A stretch of 37,090 bases of DNA from Oscillospiraceae bacterium (lineage in GTDB: Bacteria; Bacillota; Clostridia; Oscillospirales; CAG-272), in assembly GCA_015063895.1 (NCBI GenBank), contig SVTG01000018.1, positions 1-37,090 on the forward strand. The letters run 5' to 3'. The first letter of the stretch is position 1. Each line of letters starts with the position of its first letter. Shown here in pieces: positions 1-6,203 of the stretch. The position numbers and the translations under genes were made by a program. The notes beneath the pieces were generated by a model. It was not told the origin of the DNA. It did not search any database and saw only the letters and a list, made by a program, of their open reading frames with translations.

Positions 1-190
1 GTATCAAGTCAGCAAGAACGTCTTTTGATTCGGGATGTTCGTTACCGTCATAGCTGCCGGTCAATTCTACGGAATCATCCATAAGAATAACGGCGGCAAA
101 CGGGTAGAATTCGCGATACTTTTTCATATGATCTTCTGCAAACGGGAGTAATTTATCTAACAATACTTCACATTGTTCCTTGGGGGTCAT
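1..190 (-). CDS. hypothetical protein, N-terminal part only (truncated by window edge)
   Basis: An open frame on the minus strand begins at an ATG (188-190) and runs off the left edge, giving the first 63 residues. It starts MTPKEQCEVLLDKLL and contains a 'KYREFYPFAAVI' stretch followed by an acidic 'LTGSYDGNEHPES' segment. A good ribosome binding site (AGGAGG at about 200-206) lies 9 bases upstream, and a TTGAAA-N17-TATAAT promoter precedes it, so this is a real gene start. The family is not recognised. The visible part has no signal peptide or membrane segment and looks like a small soluble cytoplasmic protein. No function is proposed. Confidence 0.75.
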   Translation of the reverse strand, partial: MTPKEQCEVLLDKLLPFAEDHMKKYREFYPFAAVILMDDSVELTGSYDGNEHPESKDVLADLI

Positions 191-217
191 AGTAGTTATC
201 CTCCTTGTTTTTTATTT

Positions 218-246
218 ATTATACCACAATTTTGTAAACATTTCAA
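218..246 (-). promoter_or_regulatory. sigma-A-type promoter for the truncated left-end gene
   Basis: Minus strand: -35 TTGAAA (241-246), 17-base spacer, -10 TATAAT (218-223). It lies 28 bases upstream of the start codon. Confidence 0.7.
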
Positions 247-254
247 CCGGTTCG

Positions 255-480
255 CTGGTTCGAATCTGTCCAAAATGACCTTGCATCTATGGCTTTGTAA
301 ATAAATTTTGAATGTGTAGGGGCGACCATTGGTCGCCCGCGGGCGTTCAATGAACGCCCCTACAGTTGTGGCGGTTCGAATCTGTCCACAGTTTTGGTGC
401 TGTAGGGAATCTATATCAAAAAATGCATTCCGCCGGTTCGAATCTGTCTACAGCGCAGAAATGCCCGAAATGCATCTATA
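255..480 (+). repeat. three degenerate direct repeats carrying a tRNA T-arm-like core
   Basis: The string GGTTCGAATCTGTC occurs at 257-270, 373-386 and 435-448. It matches a tRNA T-arm (GTTCGAATC with flanking stem bases). In copy 2 the flanks can form a five-pair T-stem if G-U pairs are allowed. Each core is followed, after 20-40 bases, by a related ATCTAT motif (TGCATCTAT after copies 1 and 3, GAATCTATA after copy 2), so the repeat unit is longer than the core. No D-arm, anticodon arm or acceptor stem can be assembled around any copy, so these are not tRNA genes. Confidence 0.65.
315..364. repeat. compound inverted repeat: outer stem enclosing two hairpins
   Basis: An outer 10-bp perfect stem (TGTAGGGGCG at 315-324, CGCCCCTACA at 355-364) encloses two perfect 8-bp hairpins: GGGCGACC/GGTCGCCC (320-338, ATT loop) and GGGCGTTC/GAACGCCC (341-359, AAT loop). 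The outer and inner stems share bases, so the element can be one long cruciform or two adjacent hairpins. The layout resembles BIME/REP-type bacterial intergenic repeats. No transposase is nearby. Confidence 0.8.
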
Positions 481-540
481 AAATTTCGAAAAACTTCAGA
501 GTCGAAAAAAGCGGAGAAATCTCTCGAAAGCAGCAGGGTA

Positions 541-662
541 TTCGCGCATTGCGCGAAGATCTGCACGCCCTGCGCCTTGCAAGCGAGCTTGCAGATCTTC
601 GGGCGGCAGATGCGAACCTACTCTCGCGCAATGCACGAGTTTACCTCGTGCATTGCGCGAGA
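541..662. repeat. nested GC-rich inverted-repeat tract
   Basis: Three hairpins lie in a row. TTCGCGC/GCGCGAA is at 541-557 (ATT loop). An 11-bp stem GAAGATCTGCA/TGCAGATCTTC joins 555-565 to 590-600. An 18-bp perfect stem joins 622-639 to 645-662 around a TTTAC loop. The 11-mer GCATTGCGCGA occurs at 546-556 and again at 650-660, so the hairpins are related by duplication. Short reading frames across this tract read through palindromes and are not credible genes. Confidence 0.8.
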
Positions 663-677
663 TAGAGAGAAGCCGCA

Positions 678-737
678 CCATCCCAGCCAAATAAGAAGGG
701 CACCCATTTGGGTGCCCTTCTTATTTGGCTGGGATGG
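678..737. repeat. 29-bp perfect inverted repeat containing the tRNA-Gln 3' end and its terminator
   Basis: Bases 678-706 are the exact reverse complement of 709-737. The right arm includes the 3' acceptor strand, discriminator and CCA of the tRNA-Gln gene plus one T-stem base. The centre (about 695-720) forms the likely tRNA terminator on the minus strand, a GC-rich stem followed by TTATTT. The palindrome is about twice as long as a terminator needs. Confidence 0.85.
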
Positions 738-800
738 CAGGATTCGAACCTACGAATACCAGAGTCAAAGTCTGGTGCCTTACCGCTTGGCGACATCCCA
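726..800 (-). tRNA. tRNA-Gln (anticodon TTG)
   Basis: Read on the minus strand, the 5' acceptor TGGGATG (800-794) pairs with CATCCCA (736-730), followed by discriminator G and an encoded CCA (728-726). The D-arm (GCCAAGCGGTAAGGC), an anticodon arm with loop CTTTGAC and a T-arm with GGTTCGAATCC are all in place. The anticodon TTG is at 766-768, giving glutamine. The gene has its own near-consensus promoter. Its 3' end is embedded in the palindrome at 678-737. Confidence 0.96.
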
Positions 801-820
801 ATATTTTGAATACGCCATAT

Positions 821-849
821 ATTATAGCATTTGCGGCAAGGACTGTCAA
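821..849 (-). promoter_or_regulatory. consensus sigma-A promoter of tRNA-Gln
   Basis: Minus strand: TTGACA (844-849), 17-base spacer, TATAAT (821-826), both hexamers perfect. The -10 lies about 20 bases upstream of the mature tRNA 5' end. Confidence 0.88.
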
Positions 850-885
850 GAGCAAATTGAGAGTTTTTGGTTTATTTTTGTGGGA

Positions 886-1338
886 TCAAACCACGAAAAA
901 TTTGCACAGCCAATAAATCACACCGTAGAGCGTTCCGGCGGCAGTACCGTAAAGGAGCACAGGCCCTGCTACCGTAAAGATTTTTGCACCGACGCCCAGC
1001 ACAAACCCTTCTGCGCGCGCGTCAATGGCGGGAGAGGCCACGGCGTTGGCAAAGCCTGTAATCGGTACAAGTGTGCCACCGCCCGCAAGCTTGGCAATGT
1101 GGTCAAAAACGCCAAGGGCGGTGAGTGTGGCTGAGCACAGCACCAGTATAATGGCTGTCATGACGCCTGCATCGTCCCTTGAAAAGTGGCAAAGCCCCGT
1201 AAAGATCTGATTCAGCCCCTCGGCAAACAGGCAAATACCGCCCCCCACCAAAAAGGCCCACAGGCAGTTCTTGCCCAGCGGCGAGCGCGGCGCACGCGCT
1301 TCTACGTAGCGTGCGTAGCTTTCTTTGTCCATGTTCAT
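886..1338 (-). CDS. spoVAC: stage V sporulation protein AC (SpoVAC)
   Basis: This 150-residue integral membrane protein matches SpoVAC, part of the SpoVA channel that moves Ca-dipicolinic acid into the forespore and releases it at germination. Family hallmarks are the early 'NCLWAFLVGGGICLFAEG' helix, a central hydrophobic helix ending 'ALGVFDHIAKLAGGGTLVPITGF', and a C-terminal 'GFVLGVGAKIFTVAGPV' segment followed by a last helix. The ATG at 1336-1338 was chosen because GGAGGCG sits five bases upstream; a longer frame starting at 1413 has no such site and would overlap the promoter region. Unusually, neither spoVAD nor spoVAE flanks it: a divergent unknown gene lies upstream and a tRNA downstream. 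It is therefore a lone copy, possibly a paralogue. Family assignment is firm; the role of a solitary copy is inference. Confidence 0.92.
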   Translation of the reverse strand: MNMDKESYARYVEARAPRSPLGKNCLWAFLVGGGICLFAEGLNQIFTGLCHFSRDDAGVMTAIILVLCSATLTALGVFDHIAKLAGGGTLVPITGFANAVASPAIDARAEGFVLGVGAKIFTVAGPVLLYGTAAGTLYGVIYWLCKFFVV

Positions 1339-1362
1339 AAAATCGCCTCCTTTGTTTTGATT

Positions 1363-1391
1363 TAGTGTGCCCACGGGGGCATAAAATATCC
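1363..1391 (-). promoter_or_regulatory. candidate sigma-G (forespore) promoter of spoVAC
   Basis: Minus strand: -35-like GGATA (1387-1391), 17-base spacer, -10-like CACACTA (1363-1369). This fits the B. subtilis sigma-G pattern (GNATR, 17-18, CATNHTA) with one mismatch. It is 24 bases upstream of the spoVAC start, and sigma-G control is expected for spoVA genes. Confidence 0.5.
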
Positions 1392-1418
1392 CATTTGGCA
1401 GAATTTTGTGCAAAAGTC

Positions 1419-1447
1419 TTTACATTTTTGGCGTAGTTTGCTATACT
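1419..1447 (+). promoter_or_regulatory. sigma-A-type promoter for the 116-aa gene
   Basis: TTTACA (1419-1424), 17-base spacer, TATACT (1442-1447), 36 bases upstream of the start codon. Confidence 0.7.
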
Positions 1448-1483
1448 ATATAAGGAGAATGACCTGAAAGGAAGGTAATACCT

Positions 1484-1834
1484 ATGTCTCGTTTTAATCG
1501 CTTTTGTGCAAAAGCACGCCGTGCCGCTGAAAGAGTGGCCGATAAGGCTGAGGAGCTGGTGGACAGCGCCGCTCGCTCGGTAAAGATCAAATCCCTTGAA
1601 ATGCGTATTGACGAAAAATACGAGGACCTTGGCAGAGTGATCTATCGCGATCTTCATACCGACGAGGTACTGGAGGAGGAAAAGCTTGAATTGATTGCCG
1701 CCATTGATGCACTTTACGATGAGCTAGCTCTGTTAAAGGGCGAGGGGGCTACCGATGAGGAGGCGCCTCACGAGGATATGGCGACCGCAGCGGAAAAAGA
1801 CAGCGACGAAGAAACGCCGGTTGACGCTGAATAA
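1484..1834 (+). CDS. small helical protein with acidic tail, unknown function
   Basis: This 116-residue protein has three parts: a basic amphipathic N-terminus (about 1-40, rich in Arg/Lys/Ala), a heptad-like coiled-coil region (about 35-87, with 'LEMRIDEKYEDLGRVIY' and 'ALYDELALLK'), and a strongly acidic low-complexity tail (about 88-116). There is no signal peptide or membrane segment. It has its own promoter, a GGAAGG ribosome binding site and a strong terminator, so it is a monocistronic gene. The shape resembles small clostridial proteins of unknown role with an amphipathic N-terminus and a coiled coil, but I do not recognise a named family. It is divergent from spoVAC and convergent with coat-protein genes, so a sporulation or envelope link is possible but unproven. 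Confidence 0.8.
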   Translation: MSRFNRFCAKARRAAERVADKAEELVDSAARSVKIKSLEMRIDEKYEDLGRVIYRDLHTDEVLEEEKLELIAAIDALYDELALLKGEGATDEEAPHEDMATAAEKDSDEETPVDAE

Positions 1835-1838
1835 GCCC

Positions 1839-1866
1839 AAAGGGCCGCGCCGTGGCGCGGCCCTTT
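1839..1866. terminator. bidirectional rho-independent terminator
   Basis: A 13-bp perfect stem (1839-1851 with 1854-1866), very GC-rich with AAA/TTT flanks, lies between the convergent 116-aa gene and the coat-protein gene. Confidence 0.85.
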
Positions 1867-1867
1867 C

Positions 1868-2137
1868 TCAGTTGCCGATGCTTGCTTCAAATTTAGCCTT
1901 AGTCTGATTGACCTTGGTATCCTCGGCTTTGGTGACGGGATACCAGCCCTTTTGCTGCATCTCGTGAAATACCGTTTGCTGCATCCGGTGTGTGTCGTCA
2001 AGCAGGGAGCTGAGGCACCTGACTACCTCAGGCGTGGCAGATTCTACTAAAAATGCATTGTAGTTACTCGCCAGAAATTTTTCTGCGCTGAGCAGATCGG
2101 TGATCTGTTCCTTTTCTGTAAATCCTTGATTTTGCAT
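1868..2137 (-). CDS. spore coat protein, CotF family
   Basis: This 89-residue protein fits the CotF family (ferritin-like helical hairpin). After MQNQGFTEKEQITDLLSAEK come the helices typical of coat F, 'KFLASNYNAFLVESATPEVVRCLSSLLDDTHRMQQTVFHEMQQKGWY', ending with the characteristic aromatic 'GWYPVTKAE'. The ATG at 2135-2137 has GGAGGG eight bases upstream; longer frames lack a site. It is the second gene of a two-gene minus-strand unit, 14 bases downstream of another CotF-like gene. Family members are packaged in the spore coat or expressed during sporulation; a direct role here is inferred. Confidence 0.85.
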   Translation of the reverse strand: MQNQGFTEKEQITDLLSAEKFLASNYNAFLVESATPEVVRCLSSLLDDTHRMQQTVFHEMQQKGWYPVTKAEDTKVNQTKAKFEASIGN

Positions 2138-2151
2138 ACCGTCTGCCCTCC

Positions 2152-2337
2152 TTATTTCAAATTTCCAAAAAGCTCTACAAAGTGCTGCTGATGCTGCTGT
2201 GCTAATTGGGTGTAGCAGCTTGATAACACCTTGTCGTTGGTTGCGTTCGCCATATACAGGCATTTTTGCTGTAGGGTCTGCTCCATGGTGAGCAGGTCGC
2301 CGATGGCGGATAATTCCTTCTCGGTAATTTGTGCCAT
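2152..2337 (-). CDS. small CotF-like coat protein (first helix pair)
   Basis: This 61-residue protein, MAQITEKELSAIGDLLTMEQ, continues 'LQQKCLYMANATNDKVLSSCYTQLAQQHQQHF'. The pattern resembles the N-terminal half of CotF/ferritin-like coat proteins, where one helix ends in a Cys/Tyr-containing turn and the next is His/Gln rich. The ATG at 2335-2337 has AAGGAG upstream. The gene leads a two-gene unit with the CotF-family gene at 1868-2137. Both proteins are short and may work as partners, each supplying part of a helical bundle. That pairing is inference from the context and the split look of the fold. Confidence 0.78.
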   Translation of the reverse strand: MAQITEKELSAIGDLLTMEQTLQQKCLYMANATNDKVLSSCYTQLAQQHQQHFVELFGNLK

Positions 2338-2417
2338 GTTAGTTCTCCTTTGCACGTTTGATGGTGTGCATAGTGTTTGCGTGGCACCCAAAAATTATAC
2401 AACAAGTGAGGTTTATT

Positions 2418-3293
2418 TTGAAAAAGTTGACAAAAGCGCCCCGTTGGCGTCTGATTTTGGCGCAGGTGAAGAAGGATAAAAAGGCATATACGGTGTTTGC
2501 CGTGCTGTCGCTATTGATATTGGCTGTTATCGTGCGCAACGCTCTGCTTGGGCGGTGGGAAAACGTCTTTACGGGCGTACTCGCCTCGCTTTTGCTGTGG
2601 ATACCGCCTGTGGTGGAGCGTCGCTTACACGTGGATCTGCCCACCACCCTTGAAATTCTTGCATACCTGTTTGTCTTTTCAGCAGAGATCCTTGGCGAAA
2701 TCGGTAATTTCTACGTGTATTTCCGTTTTTGGGATACGATGTTACATACCCTCAATGGGTTTATGTTTGCGGCCTTCGGCTTTTGCCTGGTAGACATTTT
2801 TAATAATACAAAGCGCTTTCGCTTTCAGCTGTCGCCTGTGTTCCTGGCCATCGTTGCCTTTTGCTTTTCAATGACGATCGGTGTCTTGTGGGAATTTTTT
2901 GAGTTTGGCGCCGATATGCTGCTGCATACCGATATGCAAAAGGATACGTTTGTTACGGCTATGCACAGTGTGTCACTACCTAACGATTTGGGACAGAAGG
3001 TGACGCACGTTACGGATATTATCAGCACCACGGTCGTTACGGAAAGCGGCGAGGTCATTGTGATGAACGGATATCTTGATATCGGCATTGCGGATACCGT
3101 GAAAGACCTATTTGTTAATTTTATCGGTGCCGTTGTTTTCAGCACCATTGGTTATTTTTACGTGAAGCATCGCGGCAAGGGCAGGCTCGCAGGACAATTT
3201 ATTCCGGTTTTTGTAGGGGATGACGGCACCGATGCCGAGCATGTATTAAAAAATGAGGAAGAAAGGACACAAGCATGCGAGAACAATTCATAA
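2418..3293 (+). CDS. multi-pass membrane protein, YjdF/DUF2238-like, unknown function
   Basis: This 291-residue protein has about six hydrophobic segments: roughly 25-45, 50-65, 80-100, 110-135, 150-175 and 250-270. Conserved-looking polar motifs lie at membrane edges, notably 'FWDTMLHTLNGFMFAAFG' and 'GVLWEFFEFGADMLLHTDMQKD', which resemble the DxxxH...G and WEFxEFxxD motifs of the DUF2238/YjdF group. A soluble insertion between the last two helices contains 'HVTDIISTTVV'. I chose TTG at 2418, which has GTGAGG six bases upstream; the in-frame ATG at 2358 has no binding site and overlaps the leader of the divergent coat operon. The 3' end overlaps the next gene by 19 bases, indicating co-translation. 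Function unknown. Confidence 0.82.
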   Translation: MKKLTKAPRWRLILAQVKKDKKAYTVFAVLSLLILAVIVRNALLGRWENVFTGVLASLLLWIPPVVERRLHVDLPTTLEILAYLFVFSAEILGEIGNFYVYFRFWDTMLHTLNGFMFAAFGFCLVDIFNNTKRFRFQLSPVFLAIVAFCFSMTIGVLWEFFEFGADMLLHTDMQKDTFVTAMHSVSLPNDLGQKVTHVTDIISTTVVTESGEVIVMNGYLDIGIADTVKDLFVNFIGAVVFSTIGYFYVKHRGKGRLAGQFIPVFVGDDGTDAEHVLKNEEERTQACENNS

Positions 3294-4222
3294 GCAACCT
3301 TGCCATGCCGATCGGCGGGTTGGTGCGAGGCAGTGAGGCCGTGCACGATGATAATCTTTACTGGCTTGATGAGAGTGGCACCGTGCTTGCCGCGCGTGCC
3401 AAAAGAAGCGTGCCCGCGATCGGTGAAAACTTTTTCGCGGCGCTGCAAACGGCAATAGCTGAGCGCCGCGCCCTATACAGAACCTTGGAGTGCGGTAAGC
3501 AGGGGCTTTATCTGATGCAATGCGGCCCTGTTCCGGTGCTTGTTTTACGCTACCCGTATGCGGCAAACCGTACGTTTTTGGCATTGATCCCGAATGAACC
3601 GCTATTTACGCACCTGCGCACCCCGGCTGCTTATTTTACGGACGTTGCGCTGATGCGTGAGGTTGAGCTTTCCCCGATCAGCGCATCGCGCGAAATGCCC
3701 TTTTGTGAGCAGATCTATCAGGCATTGACTTCATGGCTCTTGCCGTATTTTCGGCTTTGTGCCAAGGAGGGGTTGCGCTGCGAAAAGCCGGCTCAGTTGA
3801 TGCAGTGGCTGATGTTTCGCACCGCCCGTGTTGCCAATGCCGTGGGGGTTGACGTGCAATATGATTTTGGCGGTATCGGATTTGCCGAGATCGGTGAGAT
3901 CTTGTATGAGACCTTATTTGTCAATATCCTGTCACTCGTGCTGGCAGCACAGCGCACGGCCGCAGCCGATACACCGCTTTATCTTGGCGTGATCAGGGAG
4001 GGTGTTGCCGCACCGCGCTTGTATGCACGTATGCAGCTAACGGCGCCCACGGTGCCAACTGAGATCGAGGTGGCTTGCCGCTCGCTTGCTGTGCGTGGAA
4101 TACCGCATCGCGTGTGGCTGGACGGTGCACGCGAGGGGCTGCTGCATGTCGAGCTCGGTTTTTGTGCTGCGCCGCTTTCAAAGCAGGGGATGCGCAATCC
4201 TTTTGGTGTGTTCAAGCCCTGA
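3275..4222 (+). CDS. uncharacterised soluble protein translationally coupled to a membrane protein
   Basis: This 315-residue protein (MREQFISNLAMPIGGLVRGSEAV...) has no obvious signal peptide and no transmembrane helices. It overlaps the upstream membrane-protein gene by 19 bases, with an AAAGGA-type ribosome binding site inside that gene. The N-terminal part (about 1-115) alternates short strands, like a sensor or ligand-binding fold, with 'LYWLDESGTVLAARAK' and 'QCGPVPVLVLRYPY'. The middle is helical ('EQIYQALTSWLLPYFRLC'), and the C-terminal part is a mixed alpha/beta region. I do not recognise the family. The coupling suggests it acts with the membrane partner. No terminator is obvious before the next promoter. 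Confidence 0.8.
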   Translation: MREQFISNLAMPIGGLVRGSEAVHDDNLYWLDESGTVLAARAKRSVPAIGENFFAALQTAIAERRALYRTLECGKQGLYLMQCGPVPVLVLRYPYAANRTFLALIPNEPLFTHLRTPAAYFTDVALMREVELSPISASREMPFCEQIYQALTSWLLPYFRLCAKEGLRCEKPAQLMQWLMFRTARVANAVGVDVQYDFGGIGFAEIGEILYETLFVNILSLVLAAQRTAAADTPLYLGVIREGVAAPRLYARMQLTAPTVPTEIEVACRSLAVRGIPHRVWLDGAREGLLHVELGFCAAPLSKQGMRNPFGVFKP

Positions 4223-4326
4223 GGCGATGATAGAATTGTTTCGCTTTTTAGCAGTATTGCGTATTTTTCGGCTTTGTATCGCTGTGCTATAATGATAACA
4301 GATCATGAGGAAGGGAAGTGCAGTTG

Positions 4327-5064
4327 ATGCGTTTTGAAAATCAGGTGGCTTTGATAACGGGCGCCTCGGTCGGCATTGGCAGAGCCGCCGCCTTGCAGCT
4401 TGCCAAGGACGGTGCCAAGCTTGTTTTGTTGGATATTGCATTTGAAAAATTAGAGGACGTGGCGCGCGAGGTGGGAGCCTATACCGATACGGTGCTGATC
4501 TATCGTTGCGATATCAGTGACGAGGCACGTGTGCACGCTGTCGTGCAAGATGCTTTGGCGCAGCTGGGGCAGATCGATATTCTTGTCAATAATGCGGCAC
4601 TGTGGCGCTGTCGGTCGCTTTTTGTTGAAACGTCCACCGATGAATGGAGAAGATTTTTTGACGTGAACGTCATGGGTACCGTGTACGTGACGCAGGCAGT
4701 ATTACCTGCTATGATCGAGCATAAATATGGCAGAGTGATCAACGTGGCCTCTGTGGCGGGTGTATACGGCAATCCGAAAATGGCGCACTACTCTGCTACA
4801 AAGGGGGCAGTTATTTCCTTTACCAAGTCATTGGCAAAGGAGGTGGCGGAGCACGGTATCACCGTGAATGCCGTGTCACCCGGCAGTGTGTCGCCCGCCT
4901 CGGAGCCTGATATCGATCATACACAGCCAAGTGAGCTTTCCTATATGGGGCGCACAGGCTCTGACAGAGAAAACGGTGACCTGATCGCCTTCCTTGCTTC
5001 GAAGGAGGCCGCCTACATTTCGGGGCAGAATATCCAAATAGACGGGTGCAGAAAAAAGCTTTAA
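4327..5064 (+). CDS. short-chain dehydrogenase/reductase (SDR), FabG-like
   Basis: This 245-residue classical SDR carries the nucleotide-binding motif 'TGASVGIGRAAA' near the N-terminus, 'CDIS' for the adenine pocket, 'NNAA', a catalytic Ser in 'INVASVAGVYG', and the YxxxK pair in 'YSATKGAVISF'. It ends with the usual 'YISGQNIQIDGC' strand. It oxidises or reduces a hydroxyl/keto substrate with NAD(P)H. It is not in a fatty-acid operon, so a FabG role is not assumed. ATG 4327 was preferred to GTG 4318 because the AAGGGA site then has normal spacing. A TATAAT hexamer at 4288-4293 marks the likely promoter, with no convincing -35. It converges with an ornithine-cyclodeaminase-family gene across a shared terminator. 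Confidence 0.9.
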   Translation: MRFENQVALITGASVGIGRAAALQLAKDGAKLVLLDIAFEKLEDVAREVGAYTDTVLIYRCDISDEARVHAVVQDALAQLGQIDILVNNAALWRCRSLFVETSTDEWRRFFDVNVMGTVYVTQAVLPAMIEHKYGRVINVASVAGVYGNPKMAHYSATKGAVISFTKSLAKEVAEHGITVNAVSPGSVSPASEPDIDHTQPSELSYMGRTGSDRENGDLIAFLASKEAAYISGQNIQIDGCRKKL

Positions 5065-5065
5065 T

Positions 5066-5100
5066 AAAAAAAGCAGAGCCGTACGGCTCTGCTTTTTTTA
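5066..5100. terminator. bidirectional rho-independent terminator
   Basis: A perfect palindrome (GCAGAGCC-GTAC-GGCTCTGC core) with A- and T-runs on both sides serves the convergent SDR and OCD-family genes. Confidence 0.92.
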
Positions 5101-5106
5101 TTGGAA

Positions 5107-6123
5107 TCAGCGGATAATATCGGTTTCCTCCATCAGTGTGAGCATCGTACCGATGCCCTGCTTTTCGGCCTTCTCGAGGATCATCTGGCCGAGTGCCACG
5201 TCGGAAAGGGCAATGCCGTGCGAGGAGGTGATAACAAACTCCTCTTCGCTGGCGCGGCCGCACTTCTTGCCGTTGATGATGTCGCCGAGGATCAGCAGGT
5301 CTTCGTCCTTGGGCAGACCGTCGGTGTACTTGCCGTCGGCCAGATACTGCTTGACAAGATTGACGTCGTCGCAAACAAAGCGATCGGCCCAGTTGTAGGT
5401 CTTGCCCTCCCAAGCGGTGCTCTCAAGCGGGATACCAAGCATGCCCTTGTGCAGCATCTCGGTAAAGATGATGGGCTTGTCGGAGCGCTGGGTAGCGGTG
5501 ATCAGGATCTGGGAATTGTCGATGGCCTTCTGACGCTCCTCGTCGTTGCGGATCGGAATAAATTCAACGTCGGGCATCAGGGGCTGCATCTTTTTCAGAT
5601 AAGCATCAATAGCGGCATCGTAGAGGTCGCCGATGTAGATACGCTTCAATTCGGGGATCACGATCTTCATCAAGCGGGCATTGGAGCGCCCCTGCTCACC
5701 GGCACCGATAATGGTGATTGCCTCGGTATTCTTTACCTTGCAGTATTTTGCGGTAACGGCAGCCACGGCTGCGGTGCGGATCGCGGTGATCCAGCGTGCG
5801 TCCATGACAGCGGTCACACCACCGGTCTCACAGTCGTTCATTACCATCAGGCCCCAGGTTACGGGCAGACCCTTGGTGCGGTTGTTGGGATAGCCTGCGA
5901 TCCACTTCATGCCCTGTGCCTCGTGCTCGCCGCCAATGTATGCGGGCATAGCGTTGATATAGGTCTGGGGGCGAGAATTTACGTGAATCTTAACAGGAAG
6001 CTGGCAGGTGCCCTTAGAGAACTCGGACATCACGTTTTCAACGGCGTTGATCACGTCCTCGTAGGGAATGTTGAGTGCGAGAATATCCTCTTGAGAAATG
6101 TAGCGGAATTGAACCTTTGCCAT
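5107..6123 (-). CDS. ornithine cyclodeaminase / mu-crystallin family protein
   Basis: This 338-residue protein matches the OCD/mu-crystallin family: an N-terminal alpha/beta dimerisation part with 'LPVKIHVNSRPQTYINAMPAYIGG', then a Rossmann domain with 'ITIIGAGEQGRSNARL', and 'ATQRSDKPII' further on. Family members deaminate ornithine to proline, dehydrogenate alanine, or reduce cyclic ketimines; the substrate cannot be read from sequence. The ATG at 6121-6123 has AAAGGAG nine bases upstream; a longer frame to 6159 has no such site. It is monocistronic with a TTGACT-N17-TATAAT promoter and lies divergent to an amino acid ABC transporter, which suggests amino acid catabolism, but no shared operator was identified. 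Confidence 0.9.
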   Translation of the reverse strand: MAKVQFRYISQEDILALNIPYEDVINAVENVMSEFSKGTCQLPVKIHVNSRPQTYINAMPAYIGGEHEAQGMKWIAGYPNNRTKGLPVTWGLMVMNDCETGGVTAVMDARWITAIRTAAVAAVTAKYCKVKNTEAITIIGAGEQGRSNARLMKIVIPELKRIYIGDLYDAAIDAYLKKMQPLMPDVEFIPIRNDEERQKAIDNSQILITATQRSDKPIIFTEMLHKGMLGIPLESTAWEGKTYNWADRFVCDDVNLVKQYLADGKYTDGLPKDEDLLILGDIINGKKCGRASEEEFVITSSHGIALSDVALGQMILEKAEKQGIGTMLTLMEETDIIR

Positions 6124-6174
6124 GTTGATGGGCTCCTTTAATTTCAAATATTCGGCCACAGGCCGTACATTTTT

Positions 6175-6203
6175 ATTATAGAGGCTTTAGGCATAAAAGT
6201 CAA
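6175..6203 (-). promoter_or_regulatory. sigma-A promoter of the OCD-family gene
   Basis: Minus strand: TTGACT (6198-6203), 17-base spacer, TATAAT (6175-6180). From here to the divergent promoter at 6346 the only other feature seen is a GC-rich near-palindrome around 6297-6314. Confidence 0.82.

Noticed and set aside
255-453. tRNA genes at the GGTTCGAATCTGTC repeats
   Set aside because: Only a T-arm-like piece is present; no acceptor, D or anticodon arms fit.
366-1134. Short plus-strand frames across the repeat tract and tRNA
   Set aside because: They run through palindromes and the tRNA gene, with no ribosome binding sites.
5101-6141. 346-residue plus-strand open frame opposite the OCD-family gene
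   Set aside because: It is an antisense shadow: no ribosome binding site, low-complexity translation, and the minus strand encodes a full conserved enzyme with promoter.
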